Source: Candidatus Altarchaeales archaeon
GTDB lineage: Archaea; Altiarchaeota; Altiarchaeia; IMC4; SCGC-AAA252-I15
Direction: 5' to 3'
Length of the DNA: 64,000 nucleotides
NCBI GenBank assembly: GCA_014727915.1
Contig: WJMO01000006.1
Coordinates: forward strand, 329,882 to 393,881
The first letter of the stretch is position 1, and every line of letters begins with the position of its first letter. Under the pieces are notes generated by a model. That model was not told the DNA's origin, ran no database searches, and was given only the letters and a program-made list of their open reading frames with translations. Of the stretch, positions 9,336 through 19,259 are shown piece after piece. The position numbers and the translations under genes were made by a program.

Positions 9336-9630
9336 GGTGGCTGTCGGTAGCCCGCCTTCTGTCAGCCTGTCTTGCGGCCTAATGCTCGCCTTGGCTGCCC
9401 GGGCATTCTTCTGAGCGCAGAATTTACTGCTTGCACCAGATCGTGGGACGGCATCCGTTTCACACAGTGCATGGACAACTCCCAATCAAGTTCATCGTTG
9501 GCGCCCAAACACGTCTACGTCTCTGCTATGCCATCCGGGCGCTCACGCACCCATCACAACAATGTCTGGTGGGCGGAACTTGCCTCAAAAACCCCTGAAA
9601 GGGACTTCGTAGGCCCGGCCAACAGCCACC
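9336..9630 (-). ncRNA. rnpB: RNase P RNA
   Basis: The catalytic RNA that trims tRNA 5' ends. Read on the minus strand, the ends pair perfectly as P1 (GGTGGCTGT at 9622-9630 with ACAGCCACC at 9336-9344). The first conserved block appears as GAGGCAAGTTCCGCCCACC near the 5' end (GAGGAAAGUCC consensus) and the last as GACAGAAGGCGGGCTACCG near the 3' end (ACAGAA-GGCUUAC consensus), the two halves of P4. Length, about 295 nt, is normal for archaea. A T-rich TATA-like element lies about 25-30 bp upstream (9655-9665). Identification rests on conserved blocks and end pairing; a covariance-model search was not possible. Confidence 0.9.
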
Positions 9631-9698
9631 AAAAAAAGAAAAGGGAAACAAACAAATAAAAATGAAGAAAAAAGGGTGGAGGTGCAATTTTTCACGGT

Positions 9699-9842
9699 TT
9701 AAAGCAGTGTCTGGGCCAGTGCCACGGCTACTAAGAGGGCTAGCACCGCCACGATCTGAGCTGCTTCAGCCACCGTCGAAGCTCCCATGTTAAAGGTTAG
9801 GTCCGCTGGGGGACTAACCACGGTCGTCGCAGTCACAGCCAT
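9699..9842 (-). CDS. Small single-span membrane protein, unknown
   Basis: A 47-codon ORF: a short polar N terminus, then one hydrophobic segment at the C terminus (about residues 25-47, rich in Ala, Val and Leu), suggesting a tail-anchored or very small membrane protein. It has its own signals: a TATA box (TTTATAT on the minus strand near 9870-9878), the strong Shine-Dalgarno GGAGGTGAT, and a T-rich stretch downstream (9670-9680). The ribosome-binding site almost touches the ATG at 9842, so the GTG two codons in (9836) may be the true start. It sits between the 23S and RNase P RNA genes on the same strand. No family recognised. Confidence 0.5.
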   Translation of the reverse strand: MAVTATTVVSPPADLTFNMGASTVAEAAQIVAVLALLVAVALAQTLL

Positions 9843-9960
9843 CACCTCCAGTAAGGACTTAGGTGACCCATATAAAGAAGATAACGCCAATATAGGGCTA
9901 AAATAGGGCTAGAAGTGTGTGACCGAACGGTTAGTCTGGGTCGGTTGAAATAAAATGGCC

Positions 9961-10014
9961 GGAAGGTGGTGTAATTGGATGTATCCAATTGAGCATTTGA
10001 CTTGTCGCCAAAGA
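9961..10014 (-). other. 23S processing stem, 3' arm
   Basis: On the minus strand this segment can pair with 12877-12929 upstream of 23S: ATACATCC/GGATGTAT, CAAATGCTC/GAGCATTTG, CTCTTTGGCG/CGCCAAAAAGAG and the outer TACACCACCTTCC/GGAAGGTGGTGTA. The paired blocks are separated by small internal loops, as in archaeal bulge-helix-bulge pre-rRNA stems cut by the splicing endonuclease. The pairing defines the 23S precursor ends. Confidence 0.85.
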
Positions 10015-10024
10015 GGCGCAGAGC

Positions 10025-12868
<2,844 letters not shown>

Positions 12869-12876
12869 CTCTACGT

Positions 12877-12929
12877 CTCTTTTTGGCGAGCCAAATGCTC
12901 TATATAATACATCCTATACACCACCTTCC
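12877..12929 (-). other. 23S processing stem, 5' arm
   Basis: Partner of 9961-10014. Read on the minus strand it begins GGAAGGTGGTGTA and continues through GGATGTAT and GAGCATTTG to CGCCAAAAAGAG, each block complementary to the 3' arm. The near-perfect long pairing is the typical archaeal substrate for excision of pre-23S rRNA. Confidence 0.85.
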
Positions 12930-13055
12930 AAAAGAAGAAAGCCAAAAAGAAAATTGGCTAACTTAGCATGAAAGGTTTCTCCACACGCCCGCCTGCGCAG
13001 GCATGCTTCAAGCGAAAAAATTTTCCACCAAAATGAATTGATGAACGTGATTGTT

Positions 13056-13295
13056 TTATGGTTTTTTTATCTCACTGGGTTTGGGTAGTTCATCCGGTTG
13101 TATGTCGCAAAGCAGACCATACAACTTTAGGGCCGCGCCTCTTGGCTGGCCCATGACAGTCTCTGCCAAGGCAAAACATGCCTCGGATAGCTCACCATCC
13201 CCGGGGGGGCAGTTGAGCTTCACCTGAAACTGCTTTGCAAGACGGAGCCTATCCGCCTCATGCCATTGGATTTCATTACCTTTTGTTGCTTGCAT
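13056..13295 (-). CDS. 79-residue ORF inside the rRNA operon, unknown
   Basis: An uninterrupted ATG-initiated ORF between tRNA-Ala and 23S on the transcribed strand, starting 15 bp after the tRNA 3' end. The product is charged at its N terminus, has a central stretch DGELSEACFALAETVM and a proline-rich end (DELPKPSEIKKP). There is no strong Shine-Dalgarno site. The composition looks protein-like rather than random (one Cys-containing amphipathic helix, balanced charges), but codon choice is less AGG- and ATA-biased than in neighbours. The central part resembles residues 125-155 of the unknown protein at 20603-21082. It could be a real gene translated from the pre-rRNA or its own transcript, or a chance ORF. 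Function unknown. Confidence 0.4.
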   Translation of the reverse strand: MQATKGNEIQWHEADRLRLAKQFQVKLNCPPGDGELSEACFALAETVMGQPRGAALKLYGLLCDIQPDELPKPSEIKKP

Positions 13296-13309
13296 TTTAA
13301 CCCAATTGA

Positions 13310-13460
13310 TGGACTCGTCGGGATTTGAACCCGAGGCCTCCCGCGAACTCGGAACCTTTTACGGACACGGAATATTATTTTCCGTGAACGCTTTTACGGC
13401 CTGTAGGCCGGAAAAGGGTTCTTGCAAGGCGGACGATCTACCGGACTGATCTACGAGCCC
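13310..13460 (-). tRNA. tRNA-Ala(UGC) with a 77-nt intron
   Basis: Located in the 16S-23S spacer, the usual archaeal place for tRNA-Ala. The acceptor stem GGGCTCG/CGAGTCC contains the G3:U70 pair that specifies alanine; the anticodon loop CTTGCA carries UGC; T arm is TCGGGTTCAAATCCCGA. CCA is not encoded. The anticodon arm is split after position 37 by an intron (about 13346-13422) whose ends pair GAACC/GGTTC to make a bulge-helix-bulge, the substrate of the archaeal tRNA endonuclease. The intron closely resembles that of tRNA-His at 17187-17334. Confidence 0.95.
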
Positions 13461-13541
13461 CTGAATAAAGTTTCTTGGATTCACCCCAACGGGTTCCATG
13501 AATTTTTTGTGTTCAAGTCTTTTGCTGGAAGAATTTTAGCC

Positions 13542-13555
13542 CCTGTGCGCGGAAG
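13542..13555 (-). other. 16S processing stem, 3' arm
   Basis: Reads CTTCCGCGCACAGG on the minus strand and can pair, with G-U pairs, with CCTGTGTGTGGAAG at 15133-15146 upstream of 16S. Part of the stem from which pre-16S rRNA is excised. Confidence 0.65.
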
Positions 13556-13600
13556 GCAAATATTCCGCATTGTAAAAGAAGCAAACACATGTTGGTTTGC

Positions 13601-15093
13601 TTGGAGGTGATCCAGCCGCAGATTCCCCTACGGCTACCTTGTTACGACTTCACCCCCCTCGCGAACCCGAGATTCGACACACCCGAAAATCGAGTATGCC
13701 TCACCTCCAATCCACTCAGTTGGTGTGACGGGCGGTGTGTGCAAGGAACAGGGACATATTCACCGCTTTATGGTAAAAAGCGATTACTAGGGATTTCACC
13801 TTCATGAGGGTGAGTTTCAACCCTCAATCCGTACTGGGACATGGTTTAGGGGATTAGCTCCGCCTTTCGGTGTTGCAACCCATTGTCCATGCCATTGTAT
13901 GCCGCGTGTAGCCCAGACGATTCGGAGCATACAGACCTACCGTCGCCCGCGCCTTCCTCACACTCATCGCATGCAGTCCCCCTATAGTGCCCCACAAGTC
14001 TCCTCGTGGGTTGCAAATAGGGGTACGGGTCTCGCTCGTTAACGGACTTAACCGTACGCCTCACGGTACGAGCTGACGACGGCCATGCACTACCTCTCGG
14101 CTCGTTCGGCAAGACCTTTAGCCTGGCCTTCATCCTGCCGTCGCGTCTGGTAAGTTTCCCGGCGTTGTATCCAATTGAACCGCAGCATCCACCCCTTGTG
14201 GTGTTCCCCCGCCAATTCCTTTAAGTTTCAGCCTTGCGACCGTACTCCCCAGGTGGTGGGTTTAACGGTTTCCCTTCAGCACTCCCCGAACACGAGGTTC
14301 AGGGAACACTAAACCCACATCGTTTACGGCTAGGACTACCAGGGTATCTAATCCTGTTCGCTCCCCTAGCTCTCGTACCTCATCGTCAGGCCCGTTCCAG
14401 AGTGGCGCCTTCGCTACCGGTGGTCCTCCAGGGATTATAGCATTTCACCGCTACCCCCAGAATACCCCACTCCTGCCCCGGCCTCAAGCCCAGTAGTATT
14501 TTCTGCAAGCCCTACGGTTAAGCCGCAGGATTTCACAGAAAACTTGCTGAACCGACTACGCACGCTCTAAACCCAGTAAACGCGATCACCACTTGAGCTG
14601 CTGGTGTTACCGCGGAGGCTGGCACCAGTCTTACCCAGCCCTTATTCCCAGAGCTATTTACACTCTGTAAAAGCACACGTTGTACGTGCGCACTTGGGGT
14701 CCCCTCGTCACGCTTGCGCGCATTGCGAAGGTTTCGCGACTGCTGCGCTCCGTAGAGCCTGGACCTTTGTCTCAGTGTCCATCTCCCGGCTCCCACTCTC
14801 ATGGCCGGTACAGATCGTAGCCACGGTAGGCCATTACCCTACCGTCAAACTAATCCGCCGCAGACTCATCCTGAGGCGATGGACCGGATACAGGTCTTCT
14901 CCTTTGAGCGGCGGACATTCCAGTGCTCGCCGCCTATGGGGGATTGTCCTCAGTTTCCCGAGGTTATACCCCTCCCCAGGGCAGATTGTCCACGTGTTAC
15001 TGAGCTGGTTGCCCGGACCTTAACCGTGTCCGAAACGTGCATGTCTTAATCAAACCCCAATAGCAGTGACCTCGAGCAGGATCAACTCGAGTT
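13601..15093 (-). rRNA. 16S ribosomal RNA
   Basis: Small-subunit rRNA, about 1.49 kb, minus strand. The 5' end shows GTTGATCCTGC flanked by the helix-1 pair CTCGAG/CTCGAG instead of the common CCGG; the 3' end is GGCTGGATCACCTCC, whose anti-Shine-Dalgarno matches GGAGGTGA sites seen in front of several genes here. The universal 1390 and 1492 blocks are normal. The 530 loop is not: it reads CAGCCTCCGCGGTAA, with U in place of the G at E. coli position 524. Sites of common archaeal primers near 344, 915 and 958 also carry substitutions. No intron is apparent. Confidence 0.97.
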
Positions 15094-15132
15094 AATGTAC
15101 GTATCGCTGATTGTTTTTTGGAATTGTATGGT

Positions 15133-15146
15133 CTTCCACACACAGG
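15133..15146 (-). other. 16S processing stem, 5' arm
   Basis: Reads CCTGTGTGTGGAAG on the minus strand and pairs with 13542-13555, about 40 nt outside each end of 16S. Weaker complementarity continues toward the gene. Confidence 0.65.
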
Positions 15147-15377
15147 TATAGCTATTTCCAGCGTTTGAACACGTCAGACAGCCCCCATGCAGAGGATGTC
15201 ATCATAAATTGCCCACACTAGCATGGATCGGACTCCACGGAAGGTGCAGACGCCCAAACCGCTTCTAGGCCCAACAAAACCAGATGTGAGGCGATTCCAA
15301 ATCAACACTTTCCCGCATTTTGCGGGGTTGTCTCATTTAATTGGAAAAACACATTGCGCAAAGGGAATTTCGCGCGG

Positions 15378-15410
15378 ACAATATATAGGCAACCTCTATT
15401 TATAAATCAA
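15378..15410 (-). promoter_or_regulatory. Probable rRNA operon promoter
   Basis: Two TATA-like elements occur on the minus strand, TTTATAAATA (about 15399-15408) and CCTATATATTG (about 15380-15390), upstream of a leader of roughly 260-290 nt before 16S. The second is the better placed for a start near 15355. The leader itself (15094-15377) holds no gene that I can see. Confidence 0.5.
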
Positions 15411-16066
15411 CTGTAGATGCCGGATATCGTTCCGCTCGAGGTGAAATCGGCTTTTTTCTGTCCTCCGGCCGTTACCAGGAGTTCTCTGCGCTTTTTGTCC
15501 ACCATATCATCGATTTTCTCATCTGAAACGCCCATATTCCGGAAGGACTTGGCCTGGTCCAGGACCTTTGCATAATCAAGGGAACGCTGTGTCGCCGTAG
15601 ACTCCAGAACGACTTCCAACATGAATATCCTTCCCCTCATGTTGAGGTCTGGAGCGCAGTTAGATGCTGATATGTTCTTCCTCTCGCCCGCCCCAAGGTT
15701 GAAGGGCGTTTTAGTGATTAAGTCGCATCTTCCAGAGTCCCGGTTCCAAAGGCTTATTTTCCTCACGGTCGCCGTGTCCAAACCATAGTTGGCAACATTG
15801 AATGATAGTCTTCCAGTATCGCCGTCTATGGACGGCGAATCCGGAATCAGCACCTTCAGCGACTCTGCCACTTCTTCCTTGGGCTCCATAAGGCCTGAAA
15901 TGTAGTCGAAGACGCCAAGCCACCACATAAGTAGGATGAGAGTGACAAAGGTTATGACATAGTCCTTCTTAGAGGGTTGGACGTTCACCGGCAGACTGCC
16001 AATGGATCGGCTAGGCTGGCCTGTTTTATCGTCTGTTTTAGATTCAGCTTCGAGGTCAGGGGACAT
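15407..16066 (-). CDS. Membrane-anchored protein of a pilin-like operon, unknown
   Basis: A 219-residue protein with a polar N terminus (about 1-33), one transmembrane helix (about 36-56, rich in Trp, Leu and Val) and an outside domain. Residues 70-155 look beta-rich (GRLSFNVANYGLDTATVRKISLWN), like the immunoglobulin-type 'archaeal flagellin/pilin-associated' folds where a lone Cys pair could bond; the C-terminal third is helical and charged. It starts one base after the upstream class III prepilin stop, so the two are translated together, suggesting a shared surface structure. No family assignment. Confidence 0.75.
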   Translation of the reverse strand: MSPDLEAESKTDDKTGQPSRSIGSLPVNVQPSKKDYVITFVTLILLMWWLGVFDYISGLMEPKEEVAESLKVLIPDSPSIDGDTGRLSFNVANYGLDTATVRKISLWNRDSGRCDLITKTPFNLGAGERKNISASNCAPDLNMRGRIFMLEVVLESTATQRSLDYAKVLDQAKSFRNMGVSDEKIDDMVDKKRRELLVTAGGQKKADFTSSGTISGIYS

Positions 16067-16067
16067 T

Positions 16068-16742
16068 TTAAGTCCAGGTTATGATTCCCGTACTGTGCTC
16101 GACAGTCTGAACGTTACCAATCTTTAAAACATATTCTATGTCGATGTATGCGCTTCCCGGATGCCCTGAGCTTACATCCAGACATTTGTCATCCAAACCT
16201 TCGATGCCGCCGCCGCCAACTTTGATAGTGCCCTCCTGGGGGACCTCATAGTCTTCCACGCCATCGCCAGTATGGTCAACGCATTCGAACACTTGTGAGC
16301 CGTAGAGCCCACCAGGCGCGTAGTCACAGTCTACGATGCTACTATCTTGATAGTGGACTATCTTGCCCTTGTCCGTCTCAGCCAGGCCGTAACCGCATTT
16401 CAAATCATGTGATGTGGCTCCGCCGGTGGGGACCTCGGACTCAGGGGACATGCTGACACTGACGTTCTGCACGTACACTTTAGTGTTCAACGTGTTGGTG
16501 AATATGCACACCAGCCCCCTGTCAAGGGACCCGCCGCCCAGGGCGTTCTCGGTTATCCCGCAGGTGGAAAGCAAGGGCTTGAACGCGCCGGTGAAACCGG
16601 ATTCTGTGAAGTGGCCGCCGCCGCCGAAGTTGAATATCCCCAGCCGCCACATGGCAATGCCAGCGACCATCACAACGATAATAGCCCAGCCGTAGGTCAT
16701 CAGGTACTCCATAGCACCCTGACCCCTCCTATGAGAAAACAT
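16068..16742 (-). CDS. Class III signal-peptide (prepilin-like) protein
   Basis: A 224-residue protein starting MFSHRRGQGAMEYLMTYGW, a textbook archaeal class III prepilin leader: basic residues, G|QGAMEY cleavage box, then a hydrophobic helix (about residues 14-34). The mature domain has several cysteines (near residues 65, 83, 127, 143, 162, 199) and ends in a beta-rich GxIxW segment. It is larger than typical major pilins and may be a tip or minor subunit. The start at 16742 is supported by the conserved leader and by a TATA box (TTTTTATAAG on the minus strand, about 16774-16784); the open frame extends to 16955 without meaning. It is followed at once by the anchored protein gene. Confidence 0.87.
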   Translation of the reverse strand: MFSHRRGQGAMEYLMTYGWAIIVVMVAGIAMWRLGIFNFGGGGHFTESGFTGAFKPLLSTCGITENALGGGSLDRGLVCIFTNTLNTKVYVQNVSVSMSPESEVPTGGATSHDLKCGYGLAETDKGKIVHYQDSSIVDCDYAPGGLYGSQVFECVDHTGDGVEDYEVPQEGTIKVGGGGIEGLDDKCLDVSSGHPGSAYIDIEYVLKIGNVQTVEHSTGIITWT

Positions 16743-16786
16743 GGTAAATACAGTAACATATTGGACGAGAAAGCTTATAAAAACAG

Positions 16787-17186
16787 GTGGGCCGCGGGGG
16801 GCTACCGGCCCCCTCAGTTCCAAGTTCCTCCTGATCCCCCCGAAACGAATATTGTGCCGCCCAAAGGTGGCACAAATGCAGTAACCAGAATGAATCAATG
16901 ACGATTGGCTAGAAAAAAGTACAACCAATAATATTGGCCCAGCAAGGGCGAACATACCATGGTGGATAATTGATTCAACCAGACAATTAGATTTGTCAGA
17001 AATGCTCGAGCAATATACAATGAAGCCTCCAGCGACTCAAGCGATTATTGCTAAGTACCAACTAAATAGGATATGAAAAACCTCTTTTGAGGATAGCCTC
17101 TCAAATTTTATATCCATTTTGATAGTGCATTCTGGGGGGTCGTAGACCCCCCCATTTCGCTTCGCGTGTCCACGGAGCGAGCCGTG
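16787..17186. other. Intergenic stretch with several hairpins, no gene seen
   Basis: About 400 bp between the prepilin promoter and tRNA-His. It contains inverted repeats: a G/C-rich hairpin near 16797-16820, GTGCCGCC/GGTGGCAC at 16855-16874, the palindrome CCAATAATATTGG near 16925, CCTCTTTTGAGG near 17081, and the perfect G/C hairpin at 17134-17152. I found no tRNA, C/D box pair or convincing ORF. A small RNA is possible but not supported. Confidence 0.4.
17134..17152 (-). terminator. G/C hairpin downstream of tRNA-His
   Basis: A perfect stem of eight pairs (GGGGGGTC with GACCCCCC) and a 3-nt loop lies 35-50 nt past the 3' end of tRNA-His. It may end or protect the tRNA transcript; archaeal terminators usually depend on T-runs, which are not strong here. 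Confidence 0.35.
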
Positions 17187-17334
17187 GGCCGCGGGCGGAA
17201 TTTGAATCCGCGTCGCCGGATAGCTGCAACCTGTCGTATGCCCGGAATTATTATCTTCCGTCAACGCTTTCGCCCGGAGGGCGGAAGAGGGTTGCCACAG
17301 TCCAGTAGGATAACCAGGCTACCCCACCGCGGCC
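17187..17334 (-). tRNA. tRNA-His(GUG) with a 73-nt intron
   Basis: The extra 5' G (position -1) is encoded and faces C73, the histidine identity pair. Acceptor GCCGCGG/CCGCGGC, anticodon loop CTGTGGA with GUG, and T arm GCGGATTCAAATTCCGC are all regular. CCA is not encoded. An intron of about 73 nt (17222-17294) interrupts after position 37; its ends pair GCAACC/GGTTGC to form a bulge-helix-bulge. The intron is clearly similar in sequence and structure to that of tRNA-Ala at 13310-13460. A T-rich TATA-like element lies about 25 bp upstream. Confidence 0.94.
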
Positions 17335-17376
17335 ATAATGTGGGTATGTATTAGGGCCTTATTCGAATAAAAGGTT

Positions 17377-17655
17377 TTATTTCAGTATCTCAATCGCCTG
17401 TTCACCGAGCATCCCTTCTGTTATTCCGAGCTCTCTTGCCTTCGAAGTGCATGCTGCTATCTCTGCTTTCAGGACATCGGAAAAGGTGGACACACCTGTC
17501 ACTACCGCCGCGGCCTGACCTATCTCCTCCGCCTTCTTAAGGTTGAGCAGCCCGCACATTAGATAACCCCTTTCACCGACTACCAATATCATGTTGGCGC
17601 TGGGGAGTCGGGCCTTCAGTCCTAGACAGCCGTTTATTATGCGTGTCTCGATCAT
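17377..17655 (-). CDS. DUF1805 (YunC-like) protein
   Basis: A 92-residue single-domain protein of the DUF1805/YunC family, recognised by the pattern G-x-K-A-x-LP-x-x-N-x-I-L-V-x-G-x-x-G-YLMCGLLN (about residues 12-37) and the Ala-rich VVTGVSTFSDVL segment. The biochemical role is not established. Its ATG overlaps the stop of argB by 4 bp, so it is translationally coupled to arginine synthesis, which may be coincidental or may hint at a metabolite-binding role. Confidence 0.85.
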   Translation of the reverse strand: MIETRIINGCLGLKARLPSANMILVVGERGYLMCGLLNLKKAEEIGQAAAVVTGVSTFSDVLKAEIAACTSKARELGITEGMLGEQAIEILK

Positions 17656-18506
17656 CCGCCCTTCACCTTATGCCTGGTTATCATCGTCCCAGTGCCCGTT
17701 ACAGTTAGTATCTCCTCTAGTATGGCGTGTTTGCTGGCCTTGATTATGTGGGTCCGCTCCACGCCGTTCTTCAAGGCGTGAGTGCATGCCTTGATCTTGG
17801 GTATCATGCCGCCGACTATCACGTCATCCCTTATGAGCCTGTTGGCTTCCGTGACGGTCAGCCGATGAACAAGCTTTCTTTTCTTGTCCAACACGCCTTC
17901 TACGTTGGTCAATATTATAAGCTTCTTGGCCTTGAGCGAAGCGGCGAGTTCGGCGGCGGCAGTGTCGGCGTTAATGTTCAGCGTGTCGCCTTCCCGTGTC
18001 AAACCTATGGGCGATATTATGGGTATGTACCCGCTGTCCAACTGTGTCTTAACGATCTTGGGGTTCACATTCCTTATTTCTCCCACCTGGCCGAGGTCCA
18101 CTTTTTTCTTCTTCTGCTTCACAGCCTCGAAGAGGCATCCGGACTTTCCGGACAAGCCGATGACTTCTCCGCCGTGCTTGTGTATGACCCCGACCAGCTG
18201 CTGGTTCACCTTGCCGGAAAGTACCATCTCCACTATGTCCATGGTTTCCCTGTCCGTGACACGCAATCCCTTCACGAAAGCGGGCTTTTTTCCGAATTTT
18301 TCCATTGCCTCGGAGATCTCCACGCCCCCGCCGTGGACGACGACCGTTCTTATGCCCAGCGCATTCAATAGTATCAGGTCTTTAGCAACGGAGTCGACAA
18401 CATCCTTATCCAGGAGGGTCTCCCCCCCGAATTTTATGACGAACGCGTCTCCGCTGAACTTCCTTATGTACTCTATGGCCTCTACAAGTATCTCGGACTT
18501 CCTCAT
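17652..18506 (-). CDS. argB: Acetylglutamate kinase
   Basis: A 284-residue amino acid kinase that phosphorylates N-acetyl-L-glutamate (or, in LysW-type systems, a carrier-linked substrate) in arginine synthesis. The nucleotide and substrate motifs are present: VIKFGGETL (about 23-31), VVVHGGGVEIS (about 55-65), GLSGKSG (about 116-122), NINADTAAAELA (about 172-183) and the C-terminal GGMIPK. Length is normal. The gene lies in a two-gene operon with the DUF1805 gene and is divergent from trkA. No other arginine genes are in the window, so classical versus LysW-dependent use cannot be decided. Confidence 0.92.
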   Translation of the reverse strand: MRKSEILVEAIEYIRKFSGDAFVIKFGGETLLDKDVVDSVAKDLILLNALGIRTVVVHGGGVEISEAMEKFGKKPAFVKGLRVTDRETMDIVEMVLSGKVNQQLVGVIHKHGGEVIGLSGKSGCLFEAVKQKKKKVDLGQVGEIRNVNPKIVKTQLDSGYIPIISPIGLTREGDTLNINADTAAAELAASLKAKKLIILTNVEGVLDKKRKLVHRLTVTEANRLIRDDVIVGGMIPKIKACTHALKNGVERTHIIKASKHAILEEILTVTGTGTMITRHKVKGG

Positions 18507-18605
18507 ACCCGTAGAATATTCGTTTAAAAGGATAAATAAAATAAGAAGCGGGTCAGGGCATGCGACCGTCTTTTATATAGCCACCTGTTAATACAATAAG
18601 CCAAG

Positions 18606-19253
18606 ATGTACATCATAATAATCGGCGGGGGAGGCATCGGAAAATCGCTCTCCAACCATCTCGTGAGCGAAGGCCATGAGGTCGTAATCATCGAGAGGGA
18701 GGAGGAGAGAGGCAAGACCCTAGCCGACTCCATGGACTTAATCGTCATACACGGAGACGGCAGCTCCACGGAGATACTGAAGGACGCGGGGGTGGAAAGG
18801 GCTGACGCCGTGGCTGTCTTAACAGCCGACGACAACACTAACCTGACCATCTGCCAGATGCTGAAGAAGTTCAACGTCCCGAAGATAGTGGCGCGGGTGA
18901 ACGAGCCTGACAAGAAAGACCTGTACATAAGCCTTGAGATCACCGCCTCGATAAGCATCGTCTCGGCTGCGGTGAGCCAGATCAAGAACGCCCTCACCAA
19001 GGAGAAGGGGAGGAGCATGATGAGCATCGCAGGGGGTAATGCCGAGGTCGTTGAGATACGGTTGACCAACGAGAAGCTGGACGGGAAGAAGATAAAGGAC
19101 ATCGGCCTCCCATACGGGGCGCTGATAGGTGTCGTCTACAGGAACGGGGAGGTCATAATCGGGACGGACGAGACCATACTGAAGAAAGAGGACGTCCTGA
19201 CCGTCATAACAAAGACGGAAGTGATCCAGGATGTCACCACAATACTGAAGTAG
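18606..19253 (+). CDS. trkA: TrkA-type potassium uptake regulator
   Basis: A 215-residue soluble regulator of K+ uptake with an N-terminal RCK_N Rossmann domain (MYIIIIGGGGIGKSLS, G-x-G-x-x-G, with the adenosine-binding acidic residue in VVIIEREEE) and a C-terminal RCK_C domain (about 135-215). It would bind NAD(H) or ATP and control a TrkH-like channel on the membrane; no channel gene is in the window. A TATA element (TTTTATATAG) at about 18571-18580 precedes the start. The gene is convergent with the BofA-like gene, 6 bp apart. Confidence 0.93.
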   Translation: MYIIIIGGGGIGKSLSNHLVSEGHEVVIIEREEERGKTLADSMDLIVIHGDGSSTEILKDAGVERADAVAVLTADDNTNLTICQMLKKFNVPKIVARVNEPDKKDLYISLEITASISIVSAAVSQIKNALTKEKGRSMMSIAGGNAEVVEIRLTNEKLDGKKIKDIGLPYGALIGVVYRNGEVIIGTDETILKKEDVLTVITKTEVIQDVTTILK

Positions 19254-19259
19254 AGCTTC

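Noticed and set aside
9231-9659. Short ORFs in both directions over 9231-9659
   Set aside because: The region is RNase P RNA, shown by P1 end pairing and the conserved GAGG-AAGT and ACAGAA blocks; the ORFs are by-products.
17037-17264. 75-codon ORF across tRNA-His
   Set aside because: It overlaps the tRNA 3' half and the terminator-like hairpin; no coding signals.
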